NCBI RefSeq assembly: GCF_003576645.1
Contig: NC_044916.1
Coordinates: 21,149,895 to 21,213,894, forward strand
Direction of reading: 5' to 3'
Origin: Ipomoea triloba
Taxonomy: Eukaryota; Streptophyta; Magnoliopsida; Solanales; Convolvulaceae
Length of the DNA: 64,000 nucleotides
This document shows, piece by piece, positions 47,301 through 60,140 of this stretch. Both the position numbers and the translations under genes were made by a program. The notes beneath the pieces are model-generated. The model saw nothing but the letters and a program-made list of their open reading frames with translations. It was not told the origin of the DNA and did no database searches. Within the stretch, counting starts at the first letter, position 1. Each line of letters begins with the position of its first letter.

Positions 47301-50300
47301 TTGGGTTAAAATTGGCAAATTGAACAGTTTATTTAAAGTAGATAACGAAATGAATGTATTGACCAACACGTTGAAAACATAATGTGAATTTGATAGGAAA
47401 AAAGATGGGGCAAAATTGCCACATCACAACGTAGGGGCCAAATTGGCATTTCAAGTTCTCAACCAATGATCATTTATCATTGTGTTTTGTTTTTGTGCCT
47501 TCATTGCTCATCTTGGTTCCATTTTTGTGCCAAAAAATTGTACACCAAGTCTTGTCTCATGTTGGCTGGAAGCATGCTATGAAAGAGGAATTTAAAGCTC
47601 TTAAAGATAATGGAACATGTGACTTGATTTCTTTTTGGTAAGAAAGCAAGTAGTAGTAAATACATTTATACATGATGTGGTAAAAACAAACCTTGTTGAT
47701 TTTGTTGTTAGGTTTAAAACACGATTAGTGGCTAAAGGCAATGCCAAACATACAACATGGATTATCCACACGTACATTTTCTCCTGCAGTTATTATAACC
47801 TCTACTCAAATGTCTATTTCATTAGCTGTCACTAATCAATGACCTCTAAATTTCGTACTAACCAAGTATTACAGTTTGATTGCTTTGGCCTACGTTTATA
47901 TCTGTATTTTCTTAAAAAAATGATGTCTTCTGCTTGAGTTTTTAGAAGGTTTTCAGAACCTTTATGCCTTAATATTGTTTCGAAACGTATCTAGACAAAA
48001 CAAGCAAAAGATTGATGTTTCAACTTTTCTTAAGATAGCTTCTGATTTGTACTGATTCCTTTATTTGGTGAATGCTTTTACAAGGTAACCTGTGGATGTG
48101 CAGCAGGAGTTGCTGCAGCTTTTAGAGCTCCAGTTGGTGGCGTATTATTTGCCCTGGAAGAAGTTACGTCTTGGTAATCTTATATTCTTATATGTCATGC
48201 ATTATATGCATCATTCTTTTATTCATAGAGTGTTTAAGACTTATCTTGCTATGAGATGTAACTTGTAAAAAGAACGAAAGAAAAAGTTTAAAAATGACCT
48301 GTAGAATCATATGTAGAGTGGTAGAAGCCAAATGATCTGATGGAAGAATGATGTATTATGTAGATCATGTGGTTAATTTCTGGTTTGCTGTACTCATGCT
48401 TCTGCAAGTGAGTATTCGATGGTTAATGAACAATGCTTGGATCCAGTTGTGTGTTGTGCAGTTGTGCACTAGGGCCTTAAACCTAATGGATCATCTTCAA
48501 GTTTAAATGTTACCTAATCACTTGTTTAACCCATCATTTAATGAAGGTGGAGGAGTCAACTCATGTGGCGTGTCTTCTTTACCTCTGCCATTGTAGCTGT
48601 TGTTGTTCGTACGGCAATGGGATGGTGCAAGAGTGGAAAATGTGGCCATTTCGGCTCTGGAGGCTTCATTATATGGGACATTTCAGGGTTAGGATTTGAA
48701 CTTGGTTTTATTGTTCTAAACTAATATCCATTATAAGCTTATGGTGAATGACATTTCCTTTAGAGGTCAAGAGGACTACTCCTTTGAGGAATTATTGCCA
48801 ATGGCGGTTATTGGTGTTATTGGAGGCCTTCTTGGTATGTAAGTGTTATTGTTGGATGCATGTGTAAAGGTTGGAAAAAATAAAGATGTACTTGCAGCTT
48901 GATATAGCTTAGTTTTAATTGTTCCAGGAGCCCTCTTTAATCAACTTACTCTTTTTATTTCCCACTGGCGTCGAAATTATTTGCACAGAAAAGGAATTCG
49001 TGTCAAAGTAAGTGAAGATCACAATTTTGCCTTCAGTGTTCATGCTTATTATTGTGTCAGAGGTTCTTTGGCTCAAAATATGGCTTATTTACTTTATTTA
49101 AAAAAAGAATATATTACATTACAGATTATTGAAGCCTGTGTTATCTCAGTGATAACTTCAGTTATTTCATTTGGGTTACCATTGTTTAGAAGATGCACTC
49201 CCTGCCCTGATCCTGATGTCAACTCAAGCATCGAATGTCCACGTGCACCAGGAATGTATGGAAATTACGTAAATGTAGGATCCTGTGTTATTTTTAATTA
49301 TTTTAATATTTTTTAATTTAGATCTTAGAATGCATCTCAATTCTATATGGTTAACATCTTTTACTTTGAAGTCAATCTTGCCTCTTTTCTTCATTTTATT
49401 GGAGGTGTGGACACGTGTTCATGGTGGTTGAGTCTATCTTGTATTGTAGATTGCTTGCCTCTATTTTAATATTTTTTAATTTAGATCTTAGAATGCATCT
49501 CAATTCTATGGTTAACATCTTTTACTTTGAAGTCAATCTTGTCTTTTTTCTTCATTTTATTGGAGGTGTGGACACGTGTTCATGGTGGTTGAGTCTATGT
49601 TGTACTGTATATTGTTTCCCTCTATTACATTACAATGGCATCATTTCTCTTGCTTATGTTTATATGCATTTGCAGTTTCATTGTCAGAACAGCAATGAGT
49701 ACAATGACCTTGCAACTATATTCTTCAACACCCAGGTTGCTGCAAGTTCCATCCTTTTTTCTGTGTTGTGATACCTATCTTACTGTTAGCATTTTTTCAA
49801 CTCATGGAATCTTATGCCTGGCACATACTTTCAGGATGATGCTATAAGAAATTTATTTAGTGCAAAGACAGTTCATGAGTTCAGTGCTCAAAGTCTCCTG
49901 ACATTTCTGGTATTGTTTCCCTGACTTCCCTGCTGTCCCATTTTTGTAAATGACAACCTAACTGATTCTAGTTTTCTAGTTTCCAGCATTCTTATTTTAA
50001 TGTTTCTTAATTATTTTTTTAGAGTGGATTTTTTTAATGACCTGCAATGATAAAAGAAACAAATTCCTTTTGAATGCAATACCTATATTTGTCATTTTGT
50101 TTGTGATATTGACTTCTGGAGAATCATGTGTCTCAGGTAATGTTTTACACCTTAGCAGTGGTAACATATGGTACTGCTGTTCCAGCTGGTCAGTTTGTTC
50201 CTGGCATAATGATAGGATCAACTTATGGACGTCTTGTTGGGATGTTTGTTGTTAGCTTTTATAGGAAGCTTAACATTGAAGAGGGAACGTGAGTCTCTTT

Positions 50301-53064
50301 CTATTCTTTTGTTTTTCATTTTTGTTTCATTGAGATGACAATTCCCAGCTAGTCTTTTCATGTTAGACAATTTGATGGATGCTTAAAAGTAATGGCCTAA
50401 ATTTTCTTACAATTTACTGCTAATTGATTAATACATTCTTTAGATTTTAACATTTAAGTAAAATTATTTTCTTTAGATTTGTGCAATTGTACATTATATA
50501 TTAAATAATTTTACATCCCATATATTTTGACACATCCCACATCTCAGAGAGGAAATTTTGTTATATATATGGGATATGAAGTATGATGGAAAATGGGCAG
50601 TTTGGATGGGTCAAAATGGGGTTGAAGAAAAAGTTGGGTGGATTTTCAACCTGCCCAAATTGATTATAGTTTATATTGGGCTGGTTAAATTGAAGTACAT
50701 GTATTTGGGTGGGTCGATTCAGTTTGATTTGCTACATAATTTTAAAAATTTATATGTATTAACTCGATTACTTATAGATAATGTTGAATGAGTTAGATTT
50801 CATGCAATCCATTTTTTTTTTATTTGATCTAAGATGAGGTTAAGATTCAGCAAAGCTCATGGTTTTACCCCAGTTGTTGCATCTTTGTTTTCGTCACCTA
50901 CTAAGAGATTTTTGCCATTGTCAATGAAATTCCCAGGTATGCTCTTCTTGGTGCAGCATCTTTTCTTGGAGGTTCAATGAGGATGACTGTGTCTCTCTGC
51001 GTCATTATGGTGGAAATTTCAAATAATTTGACTTTCCTACCTCTGATCATGCTTGTCCTCCTCATATCAAAGGTGTGCATTTCCCTGGCTTAAAAGTTTA
51101 CTTTCTATATGTACCTAAATCCTAATTGACTTGGCATTTATCATCTGCAGGCTGTTGGTGATGTTTTCAATGAAGGGTTGTATGAAGAGCATGCAAGATT
51201 AAGGGGCATTCCACTACTTGAGTCAAGGCCAAAATACCACATGCGCTATGTGACTGCAAAGGAGACATCTGGGAATCAAAAGGTGAAGATTACTATGATG
51301 TTCGTCAACTTGCACTTGCCCTGGATGCACTAGGACTAAATAAGACATCACATCTTTTTAATTTCTGCTTGATATTAGAAGTTAAATTATGATGGTGGTT
51401 GTTAAGTGTTCTATTTCATTTTCTGCTATTTTAATATTAAGGTTCATCACTCATTAGACCATTTGAAATTCATTCAAAAGATTAAAAGAATATACAGACT
51501 GGTCAGACCTTTTTCCAAGAGACTCTTCTTAGTTTTGCATGGAAAAGAGATTATTTGTTCATTCTGTGACTGTTTAAAACATTCATTTCTCCTCCTACTT
51601 TGCAATTTATTTTGTCTATTTTAAGCTCACTGATTTACCTTTCTTGCATCATATAGGTTATCTATTTTCCCCGTGTTGTCAAGGTTGCAGATATAGTTTC
51701 CATCTTAAGGAGCAATAAGCACAATGGTTTCCCTGTAAGTAGACTTTGCACCATTTTAACGCTAGATTTTTGCTATTGTCGGTTTATATCGCATTATTGC
51801 TTACTGATCTCCAGGTCCTTGATCATACAAGGAGTGGAGAGACACTTGTCATTGGACTCATATTACGAAGGTAAGACTGAATGGTTTTGCATTCTATTTA
51901 TAACATCTGCTATCTAGGGAGACAGAAATCTTAGCAGTAGCATTTGTGGTTGGCTAACCTGATTAAACGAGTTATGGAAGTTTGTTCGTAATGCAGTCAT
52001 TTATTGGTACTTCTGCAATCAAAGGTTGATTTTCAACATAGCCCTCTGTGCAGTGATGTAAGAGGCGGTTCTTTACCAATCAGGTAGTGATGCATGATCA
52101 CCATTCTGGCATTGCTAATTGTGCTTATTGATGCATTTCCTGAATTTTTTTTGGATTTTCACTTTGCAGACACAACCTCTGCGAGTTTGTGAAACCTGTC
52201 TCTAGTAAAGGAATATGTATAAATGATATTCATCTCACTCAAGATGATCTGGAAATGTACATTGACCTTTCCCCATTTGTGAATCCATCTCCATATATTG
52301 TGCCTGAAGACATGTCATTAACTAAGGTGGGACTCACTAATGTTACTGTTCTTAACATTTTATGTTTTTCAGTTTTCATTTTTTAATCTTTACATAGTTA
52401 TCCCACAGCAAAATTGAATCATATAATACAGGATAAATGATGAATTGGAGTTAAATATTTCTGCCTTAGAGATTAAGTTATTTTAAACGTTTGGGTGGAA
52501 TATAAAGGGAAGCATTTTGGAAATTGTCTGACTTTGATGATGCATGGCTGTGGTGAATATGTATAAATGATTTTCACCCGGATATTTACTATTGATGGGT
52601 CAGGTATACAATCTGTTTCGTCAACTAGGTCTGAGACACATATTTGTTGTTCCGCATGCCTCCCGTGTTGTTGGCATGATTACACGAAAAGATCTACTGC
52701 TTGAGGTAAATTACACTTGGAGCTGTGTTTAGTAGCTTTTGTGGTGATTTGAGTTGGAATGTTAATAGCAAAGTTGGTAATGCAGGATAATGATGATTCA
52801 GCAGTAGTTGAGCTCCAATCCAATAGTGTAAGGTCTCTATGCTGCCTGCTTGCTTGACTCATATGTTTGGACTTCATTTTTATTCTTGAAAACATAATTA
52901 TAATTAATTGTAGTATTAAAATAACTGATTTATGGTGTTTGATTTTAATGTTGATTTGATTTGATGTCAGAGGTTTGCAAGGTAGAAAGATACAAATTAT
53001 GGTGGGAAGTTCAGATACAGATACTGGACAGCCCCTACTTGATGATGATGTTCACCTAAATTAG
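43565..53064 (+). CDS. CLC-D: CLC-d type chloride channel/transporter, 23 exons
   Basis: Exons: 43565-43744, 43908-43980, 45286-45507, 45590-45636, 45721-45819, 46095-46169, 48085-48173, 48547-48687, 48764-48834, 48928-49007, 49125-49274, 49676-49735, 49835-49909, 50137-50288, 50937-51072, 51151-51282, 51657-51734, 51815-51870, 51997-52083, 52170-52326, 52604-52705, 52786-52832, 52971-53064. They total 2403 nt (800 residues), all with GT-AG introns. The start MLSNHLQNG matches the family N-terminus. Selectivity and gating motifs are GSGIPE (about 148; Ser rather than the Pro of nitrate-selective CLC-a), GKEGPLVH with the gating Glu (about 191) and GQFVPG (about 472). Two CBS domains lie at about 570-775. 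Arabidopsis CLC-d acts at the trans-Golgi network with the V-ATPase in luminal pH control. No lesion seen; intron 2 and intron 6 hold repeat DNA. Confidence 0.95.
44095..44803. repeat. Dispersed repeat, copy 2, in CLC-d intron 2
   Basis: Colinear with 2350-2950 and in the same orientation. It has an extra 25-nt stretch (gaactagagtgaagtaagag, about 44722) and an expanded TA tract. Confidence 0.8.
44338..44380. repeat. (TA)n microsatellite
   Basis: About 20 TA units where the paralogous copy near 2552-2560 has only gatatatag. Confidence 0.95.
46365..46690. repeat. Diverged tandem duplication in CLC-d intron 6
   Basis: Two copies of about 190-200 nt each contain cttttggcaaggacagggat and caagctacaagggtgtatta with several indels. 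Confidence 0.75.
47540..47840 (+). pseudogene. Decayed Copia RT fragment in CLC-d intron 6
   Basis: Translations in shifting frames resemble the start of a Copia reverse transcriptase ([20 protein letters not shown], then [12 protein letters not shown]). There are stops and frameshifts throughout and no LTRs nearby, so it is an old remnant. Confidence 0.65.
49300..49625. repeat. 163-nt tandem duplication in CLC-d intron 11
   Basis: Units start at 49300 and 49463 (attttaatattttttaattt). They are nearly identical and do not disturb the adjacent exons. Confidence 0.88.
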
Positions 53065-54181
53065 TGATCATAACAAAGCATTTTCTAGCTTGGCCTTGCC
53101 TCAATTTTGGTTGAAATGAGTTGCCATTCCTTCTGTTTTCTGTTAATCCCAGGTTAGGTGGTGTTGTTTATTAACTGTTTGAATTTGTAAAATGTCATTA
53201 TAAGGATGTCTGTATATTTTGTTGTGAGTAATGAGTATTCCTTTTCAATGACTATTTTGGATTTTTGCATGGACAAAAAGAAAGCAACTAAAGAAACAAA
53301 TTCTCATTGAAATCCAACTAAAAATAAAACAAGTGTTGAACCCTAGAATTTGGTAGAGAAGTATCTGAAAATGGCTTCAATCACACTTGGATAGAGGTGT
53401 AAACGAAATGAGATGAGCCTGAGCTTGAGCTCGGCTCGATTATGAAATGAGTCGGTTTGAGGTTCGAGTTTGAAGTTGATTGAGCTCGACCCGAGCTTTG
53501 ATTGAGTGGCTTGATGAGTCATGAGTCTAAAACATTTAAGCTCGGCTCGTTTCGACTCGAGTTCAAAGTTAATCGAGTTTGAGTTGAGCTTTGATTGAGC
53601 TGCTCGGTATTGTTGTTGAGACACTCCAACTATAAAAAGACTGCCTGGGATAATTGAAAAAAAAAAAACTAATAATAATGATAATAATAATTGCATATAT
53701 GAAATAATATAAAATATTATTCAGAATATTAATCATATAAAAAAGTTAAATAAAAATTTGCCTTTTGATAGGGACATTGGCAAGCAACTCAAGTGGGGAG
53801 ATCTCTCCGGGCTCTCCCCTTATAAAGAGGGTGACTCTATTTTTTTTTTTTTTCCAAATTAAATGTATTATGGTTGGGGCAACCTTAGTTAAATTGATCA
53901 AGTTTAACTCTAGGTGGAAGCGACCTATTAATTTTTTTCATTTGAGTTCTTAATTTACTTCAGTGTAGTTTTTTGTTGACTACCGAATGTTATTTTAGCA
54001 ATTTAACTATGCTAACGTAACCAAATTCATTGAATAGTAATAGTGAGGATTGAAAGTAAATGAGAAGTACGGCATTTATTTACTCCACGGATTTCAAAAA
54101 CTATAGTGACAAAAATACATGAACATCGATCATTCCAAATGAAAATAAAAGCAAATAAAATACAATACAAAATTTGGTAAC
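53065..54181. other. Intergenic between convergent CLC-d and phytocyanin genes
   Basis: Holds both 3' ends. 53393-53610 is a repetitive stretch of gagctcggctcg-type words, partly shared with 54665-54765; it is typical of plant repeat DNA. No gene seen. Confidence 0.55.
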
Positions 54182-55589
54182 TTAATTAGTACTACTAGTG
54201 TATAAGAGTAGCATAGAAAAGAGTGCGAGAAAAGTAGCGATCCGATTGGCAAGCAAAAGCAAGGGAGCAGCGGCGTGGCTAGGAGAAGGCGCAGGTGCAG
54301 TAGTAGATGCGGTGGGGGACTGTGTGGGACTTGAGGAAACATCGGCGGCGCGTAGCACGTTGATGTCCAGTTTCTGTCCGAACTGGCAATGGCCTGGGAC
54401 ACCACATAAGAAGAAATGGTGGCCGTGGGTGTTGATAGTGATGGAATCGTTGCCGGTGGTGTGAGTGGCAATAGGGGATGATGCATTGCACGTCTGGTAC
54501 ATAGGATGTGTCACTTGCATCACGTTGTGAAATTGAGGGTTGTACTCGAAAACTGCACACACAAAATATGTTAATTACGTACTCATTTTTTTTTTCTTTA
54601 AAAAAATTTATTCTCTACAGAAAGCATAGCACATTGATCGAATGGATTAGGGTGTGAATGAGCCGAGCGGCTCGCGAACCGCTCGGTCAAAGCTTAGCTC
54701 GAGCTCGAGCGGCTCGTTTAACAATCGAGCCGAGCTCGAGCTCTAATATCTTAGGCTCGTTTAACACGTACACACATACATATATAATGTATAATGTCCT
54801 ATCAACATAGAGAAATATATAAATAAACCAATTCAAGAGTACGTTTTCCTATATAATCCTATTTTCACTATACGTTTTGTAAAGTTATACTATATGCTTT
54901 GTTAGAGGTACTTAAAAGAAATAGCGCAACTTTACAAATAGTACCAGCTAAAAATGTAATACCAATGCACATATTATTACAAACTTAAAATTTTTAATAA
55001 TAGTAAGATGCTAACTTTTAATTTATCAAGAAGATGAAGGGTGTGAATATGTCCATAATTTTTACAGGAGAGGTATTCTCACGCAAATCCTCCTCGGCCT
55101 ACATATGTGTGTGTGAGAGAGAAAATACCTTTATATGATAACATAAATATTACTCCGTATTATATATTTATAGATATTTAGCAATTAATTGAGATATAGA
55201 AAACATGCATGCGTAGAAACTCATGAATAATGAAGTAATACGCAAGCATGCATGCGCAACATATTGAGTAGAAGAAGGAAATGATATATGATTGCATGTA
55301 TACAGTACAGCAGCTTCAGACACTGCAAGCATGCAGTATATATGTGCATTCTTGTTTTAACCAGATCAGATGGAATCGAATATATATGATGCTTTTTTTT
55401 TTTTTTGAAAATGAATATATATGATGCTCATTTAATAATATTAGATAGTGGGGATTAAGGTAGGTGGTGACAACAACGTAACAGCATGCAATGAAACTAA
55501 ATGGTAGGTGCTCCACTGGATTATTCATGCTGCTGCCTCTGCATTCATAATCATCACACCGTGCCATTCACTCACATCACTTCATCAAC

Positions 55590-55641
<52 letters not shown>

Positions 55642-56031
55642 CGGGGCCGGATTTTAGGGCGTGCAAGACGTGCAACCGCACGGGGCCCCAAAATTTTGAG
55701 TCGACGGACGCTTCTAGTATCCCCGGCGCTCGTGGGTAGGAGTCTTTGTGCGAGCCGTATGCGGTGAGAGTCGCCGCCGCATTTCTATCTCTTACTATCA
55801 AAAAGAAGACTAGCTTTCCATTTAGGGTGGTATCTTCACTAACTCGATTCAAGAGGGGTACCTAGTCCACCCCTAGCCTAATACTTAGTATATGTATTTG
55901 TGATTATATTGGCCTAAAATTAAGTTTTTTGAATTTTTCTCTTTTTAATTTTTCTTCAATTTGCAGTTTATTTAAACTTTGATAGGGCCTCACTTAGTTA
56001 CTGCACAGGGCCCCGCAAATTAAAAAATCGG

Positions 56032-56086
<55 letters not shown>

Positions 56087-59000
56087 AAATAGATCAAATG
56101 AGAATGCGTGCCAGGAGAGAGATAGGAAATCATTATAGTCGTCAATTTGGATAGATCTAATGATCAGATCAGAAACACTTTAAAAAAATATAGTGGTATT
56201 TTTGTAAATAATTGAATGTAAATTGTATTAAAAGTGCAAGTAATAGTTTCATAGAATGTACTTAAGTGCAAGTAAAATGTATAGCTATGTAAATGTGTAA
56301 TGAGTTTTCTTTTAAGAAATGGGTTTTGAATTTTTTTAAAATATAAAAACAGTTCAATCATGAGTTTGTGAGAAAGAAATGTATTTGAAACAACGTAAAG
56401 AAATACTCTCCTTGAAAATTTTGTGTGGTATCATAGGCGCGCGGTGAGTAGAATTAGACACGAGACCCTTCATGAAATGAAAAAAGAAAAATGTTTGTCC
56501 AAAAATTTATATAAACATCACAAAGAAAAGATTTTTGGTCAAGTAGGAGTTAGATACTACTCCATTTAATTTATTTTATTTTACTAGTCAAATATTGTGC
56601 ATTGCACAATTGTATAAATGTTTAATAGGAATTTAAAAAAAAAATTATATAAAGAAAATTTTAATAAAATAATTAATACATAATGAATTTTAAAAAAAAA
56701 AAAGGAAAATTGAAAAGAACTTGCAAATGTACAAGAAGATAAGACAATGGACAAGTTATTAATTACTACAACAATACATACTATACCGACACATTTTCTA
56801 TTATATTCTATGCTAAATTTTTCTATGGTTTATATAATTTTTATAGATTAGATATGTTATTTACTTCAATAATATCGTTGTGATATGAAAGAGAATAAAT
56901 AAGTTTAACTTAATAGGTTGATAAAAAAATTATATTGGAGAATAAGCTAGAGTCAAATGAGCTTAATTGCTTTACTTTTGTAAGTTCAAGTGATTACTTT
57001 AAACCTTTTGTAATCTGATAACATAATTATTAATTATTTTGATAAAATTTGACTCATATCTAAAAAAAAATCCATACATAAATAGTGATGTTGGTATTAT
57101 TAGTTTTTTTTTTTTTTTTTTGAGTACTACGACTTTATTGTTACATAAGTCAATACTGCCCTTATTTGAGAAAGTCACTTCACGCATGTTACTTGATCAC
57201 AAGGTCATTGGTAATATTATTAGTTAAATATTAAGAGAATTTGGAGAATTATTTGTGCCTTAAGCTTTAAAGTGGCAGGCAGGAGAAACTTGTTGATTGG
57301 CTAACATAAATGTGCGGCATTACATTCACCTAATTTTCACTCCTCTTATATATAACAAAAAGGGAAAATGACACTTTTTTCCTTTATGTTATATGCTTAT
57401 AGTACTTTTCCCCCCTGTGTTATTAAAGTGGCAATTTTCTCCCTTCAGTTATTTTAAAAGTGGTAGTTTGCTCCCTTGTAATGTTAAATTGACATTTTTG
57501 TCCTTAAAATAACTATTTCATTTATTTTTATTCTTCAATCAATTGTTACTAATATGTATGGAAGATCACGGTTCGATACGAACCTAATCGAACACTGTAG
57601 CAATTGAACTTAAATAGTATAGACGGTTACGATTACGATTCAGAACCGAAAAAATAAAATAAAATAATTGTTACATTTAGACTATTTTTAAATAAGAAAT
57701 AAAATTATAAAAATAAATACGTAGTAAATAAATACATAAGTTTTGATTGGCGGTTTAAAATCGAAATTGGAACCGAACCGTACCGATTTATCAAAATAAG
57801 TGTTTGATTATTTTCACTATATATGACTGTGGTTAAGTTCCGGTTCACGGTTCAACAATTATTTAATTTTAAATTTTTTGGTTCTGAATCGTAACCAGAA
57901 CCGTCCATACTATTTCGATATGATTGCTACAGTGTTTGGTTAGGTTCGAACCGAATCGTGATCATGCATACATATAAATAATAATTTGTTGGAGAAGAAA
58001 AATAAATGAAATAATTTTTTTAAGGGTAACAATGACAATTTAACATTTCAGGAGGGAAAAGTGCCACTTTAATAACACAGGGGGGAAAAGTGCTATATGC
58101 ACATAACATAGGGAGAAAAAGTGCCATTTTCCCTAACAAAAAATAGAACACTCTAGACATTATGATGAAATTCTTGATCATATTTATAGGTAACATTGAT
58201 ATACAAAAACAAAAACAATAATCCATCATTTGACATTAACAAATTGGGCCACCCTACATTCTACTTAATTGTGGAAGGTGAAGTGTAAATGATTATAATA
58301 TTCCCACTTTGATGATAAACAGATAATTAAGAGGTCACACTATCACCATAATTGAGATCAAATTTAGACATTTTTTAAGAGAATTAGAGTGGACACATTT
58401 TTTGTTGACTCTGTTCATAGCTACTTTTTCAACTAAATGAAGTTCAAAGAGCCAATATCGCATCTACTGAAGCTCGAATCCACCCCCTCTCATGTGGGGA
58501 TGCAACCGGGTGCACTAGACCACAAGGTCTTTGGCTACAATAATGATGGTAAAAAAAAAAGTTAATTCCTTAATATCATTTTGGCCCTATTTGGTAAATA
58601 ATTAGCTTATCAATTAATTTTGACTTATTTGACCATTATTAGTTGTTTGACTTGGTTAGAATCAATATAAGTGTTTGGTTAATAAGCTTTTTGTAACTCC
58701 AAAATACAAAATTTCAAAAAGCTACTCAAAGCAACCTTTTCAATTAGCATTTTGAGAAAGGAAATTATACCAATAAGCTATCAGCTAATTTACCAAACAC
58801 TTTTCTACAATCAGCTAATATTATCAACAACCATTTACCAAACATGGCCTTTATCTGGATCAGCTAACAGCATCAACTAACAACCATTTACCAAACATGG
58901 CCTTTATCTGTCTTGATCCAAGTGAATTATAAAACTTTTTAACAGGGAACTCAATATATCACTGATAATTGTTTTTGTTATACCATGAGGTGTATCCTGA

Positions 59001-59531
59001 TGAGTAGACCTTAATTATAAGTGAGATCTTTAAGCCTATACCATACTCGACCACTAAGACAGCCTATACTATACTCAGACTAATCTTTGATCGCACCAAA
59101 CTGACCCAATTAAGAGACAAATTCCTGGTCATATTAACTTTTTTATACGAGATGAGGTTTTAAACTCCTAACCTCGTGTCAACCAAGATGGTTATATACC
59201 ACCAATAATTATTACACCATAACAAATTCTAAAAATTACAATTTGGCAAAACCCAAGTAAAAAAGAGAGAAGTAATAAGTTTAAGTAGATATGCAATACA
59301 AAAAGAAAAGAAGATAGAAGAGAGTGGGAAGGAATTGAAAATATAAATACCAATAACATCGCCAACTTGGAAGGTCTTGGTAGCAGACCATAGCTTGTAG
59401 TCGACATTGCCAATGGTGGTCCAACCTGCGGCATCTCCGACCTTGTACACTGCTCCCATCGACGCCGGAACCCACAACATCACCAAAGACACCAACACAC
59501 TTCCAATTGTTTTCTCAACAACAAAACCCAT
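54182..59531 (-). CDS. Stellacyanin/mavicyanin-like phytocyanin, GPI-anchored
   Basis: Two exons, 59531-59351 and 54552-54182, sum to 552 nt (183 residues) and join as DVI/VFEY across a 4.8-kb GT-AG intron at the position usual for phytocyanins. A signal peptide (residues 1 to about 26, ending ASMGA) precedes a plastocyanin-like domain with candidate type 1 copper ligands H69 (FHNV), C110 (FLCGVPGHC), H115 and axial Q120 (FGQKLDI); glutamine rather than methionine marks the stellacyanin/mavicyanin class. C82 and C116 would form the disulphide. A Pro/Ser/Thr/Ala-rich arabinogalactan-like segment and a hydrophobic tail (LLLLANRIATFLALFSM) suggest GPI anchoring at the plasma membrane. Redox or signalling role is inferred from the family. 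The intron carries several inserted elements; splicing signals are intact. Confidence 0.92.
55572..55643. repeat. (TA)n microsatellite
   Basis: About 23 TA units from 55593 immediately precede the element at 55644. Confidence 0.9.
55644..56034. mobile_element. hAT-like non-autonomous element in phytocyanin intron
   Basis: gggccggatttt at the left is matched by the inverse of aaaaaatcggccc at the right. Subterminal gcacggggcccc and gcacagggccccgc also mirror each other. TA repeats lie on both sides. The interior includes a GC-rich segment unlike the element ends (55710-55790) that resembles an organellar group II intron. Confidence 0.65.
56035..56084. repeat. (TA)n microsatellite
   Basis: About 24 TA units between two elements. 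Confidence 0.95.
56085..56360. mobile_element. Fragment related to the TA-embedded element family
   Basis: The left end ggaaatagatcaaatgagaa, then gccaggagagagata, resembles the left end at 25669. The interior tgcaagtaaaatgtat also recurs there. The right end is not identified. Confidence 0.4.
57361..58134. mobile_element. 774-bp foldback element (long inverted repeat) in phytocyanin intron
   Basis: The left arm (agggaaaatgacac, then cccctgtgttattaaagtgg) is matched by the right arm in inverse (ccactttaataacacagggg, gtgccattttccct). The inner parts pair as well: gaacactgtagcaatt with its near inverse ttgctacagtgtttgg, and cagaaccg blocks. Arms are about 330 bp each. Direct repeats aacaaaa flank it (57354-57360 and 58135-58141). 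There is no coding capacity. Confidence 0.8.
58583..58849. mobile_element. MITE with GGCCNTRTTTGGTAAAT inverted repeats
   Basis: ggccctatttggtaaat at the left is the near inverse of atttaccaaacatggcc at the right (267 bp). TTT flanks both ends. The right terminus is partly duplicated at 58876-58905. Confidence 0.75.
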
Positions 59532-59616
59532 TTTAATTTTTTGTTGTGGGCAGGGAGGGATCTTGATTGATTGGGAGGAGCTGAGCTGAGGGATCAAAGG
59601 AGTTTATGTTGGAGAG

Positions 59617-59626
59617 ATATATAAAG
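59617..59626 (-). promoter_or_regulatory. TATA box of the phytocyanin gene
   Basis: The minus-strand tttatatatc lies about 86 nt upstream of the start codon at 59531, a normal distance for a plant core promoter with a short leader. Confidence 0.55.
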
Positions 59627-59803
59627 AGTCTTGTCTAGTGTTGGTGGGTGGTATTGGTATATAATAAATTTTCAGGAGTTACACTATTCAATTTGGACTT
59701 TGGAATGTAATAATTGCAGGCCACTGTTTAATTGGAAATGACGGTATTAGCCTTCACATTAATTAGCACATAAATTTCAAGATAAAAATGAAATGTTTGC
59801 AAC

Positions 59804-59979
59804 GCGTTTGGTTGGGAGGAGGGAATTAGGAAGAAAAAGAATTGTAATTAGGTGGAATTGCAATTCAATGAATAAAGTATAAATTGAAATTACACTGTTC
59901 GGTATGCAAGAATAGGAGTACAATTGAAAGGTAAGAAGCGACAAAATGACTGAAATGCCCTTATATTGTAGTATATGTT

Positions 59980-60010
<31 letters not shown>

Positions 60011-60092
60011 TTCTTTCAATAATAATAATAATAAGTATACTAATAATACTAATAATTCCTTCAAAAACAATAATAATAATAAGTATAATAAG

Positions 60093-60140
<48 letters not shown>

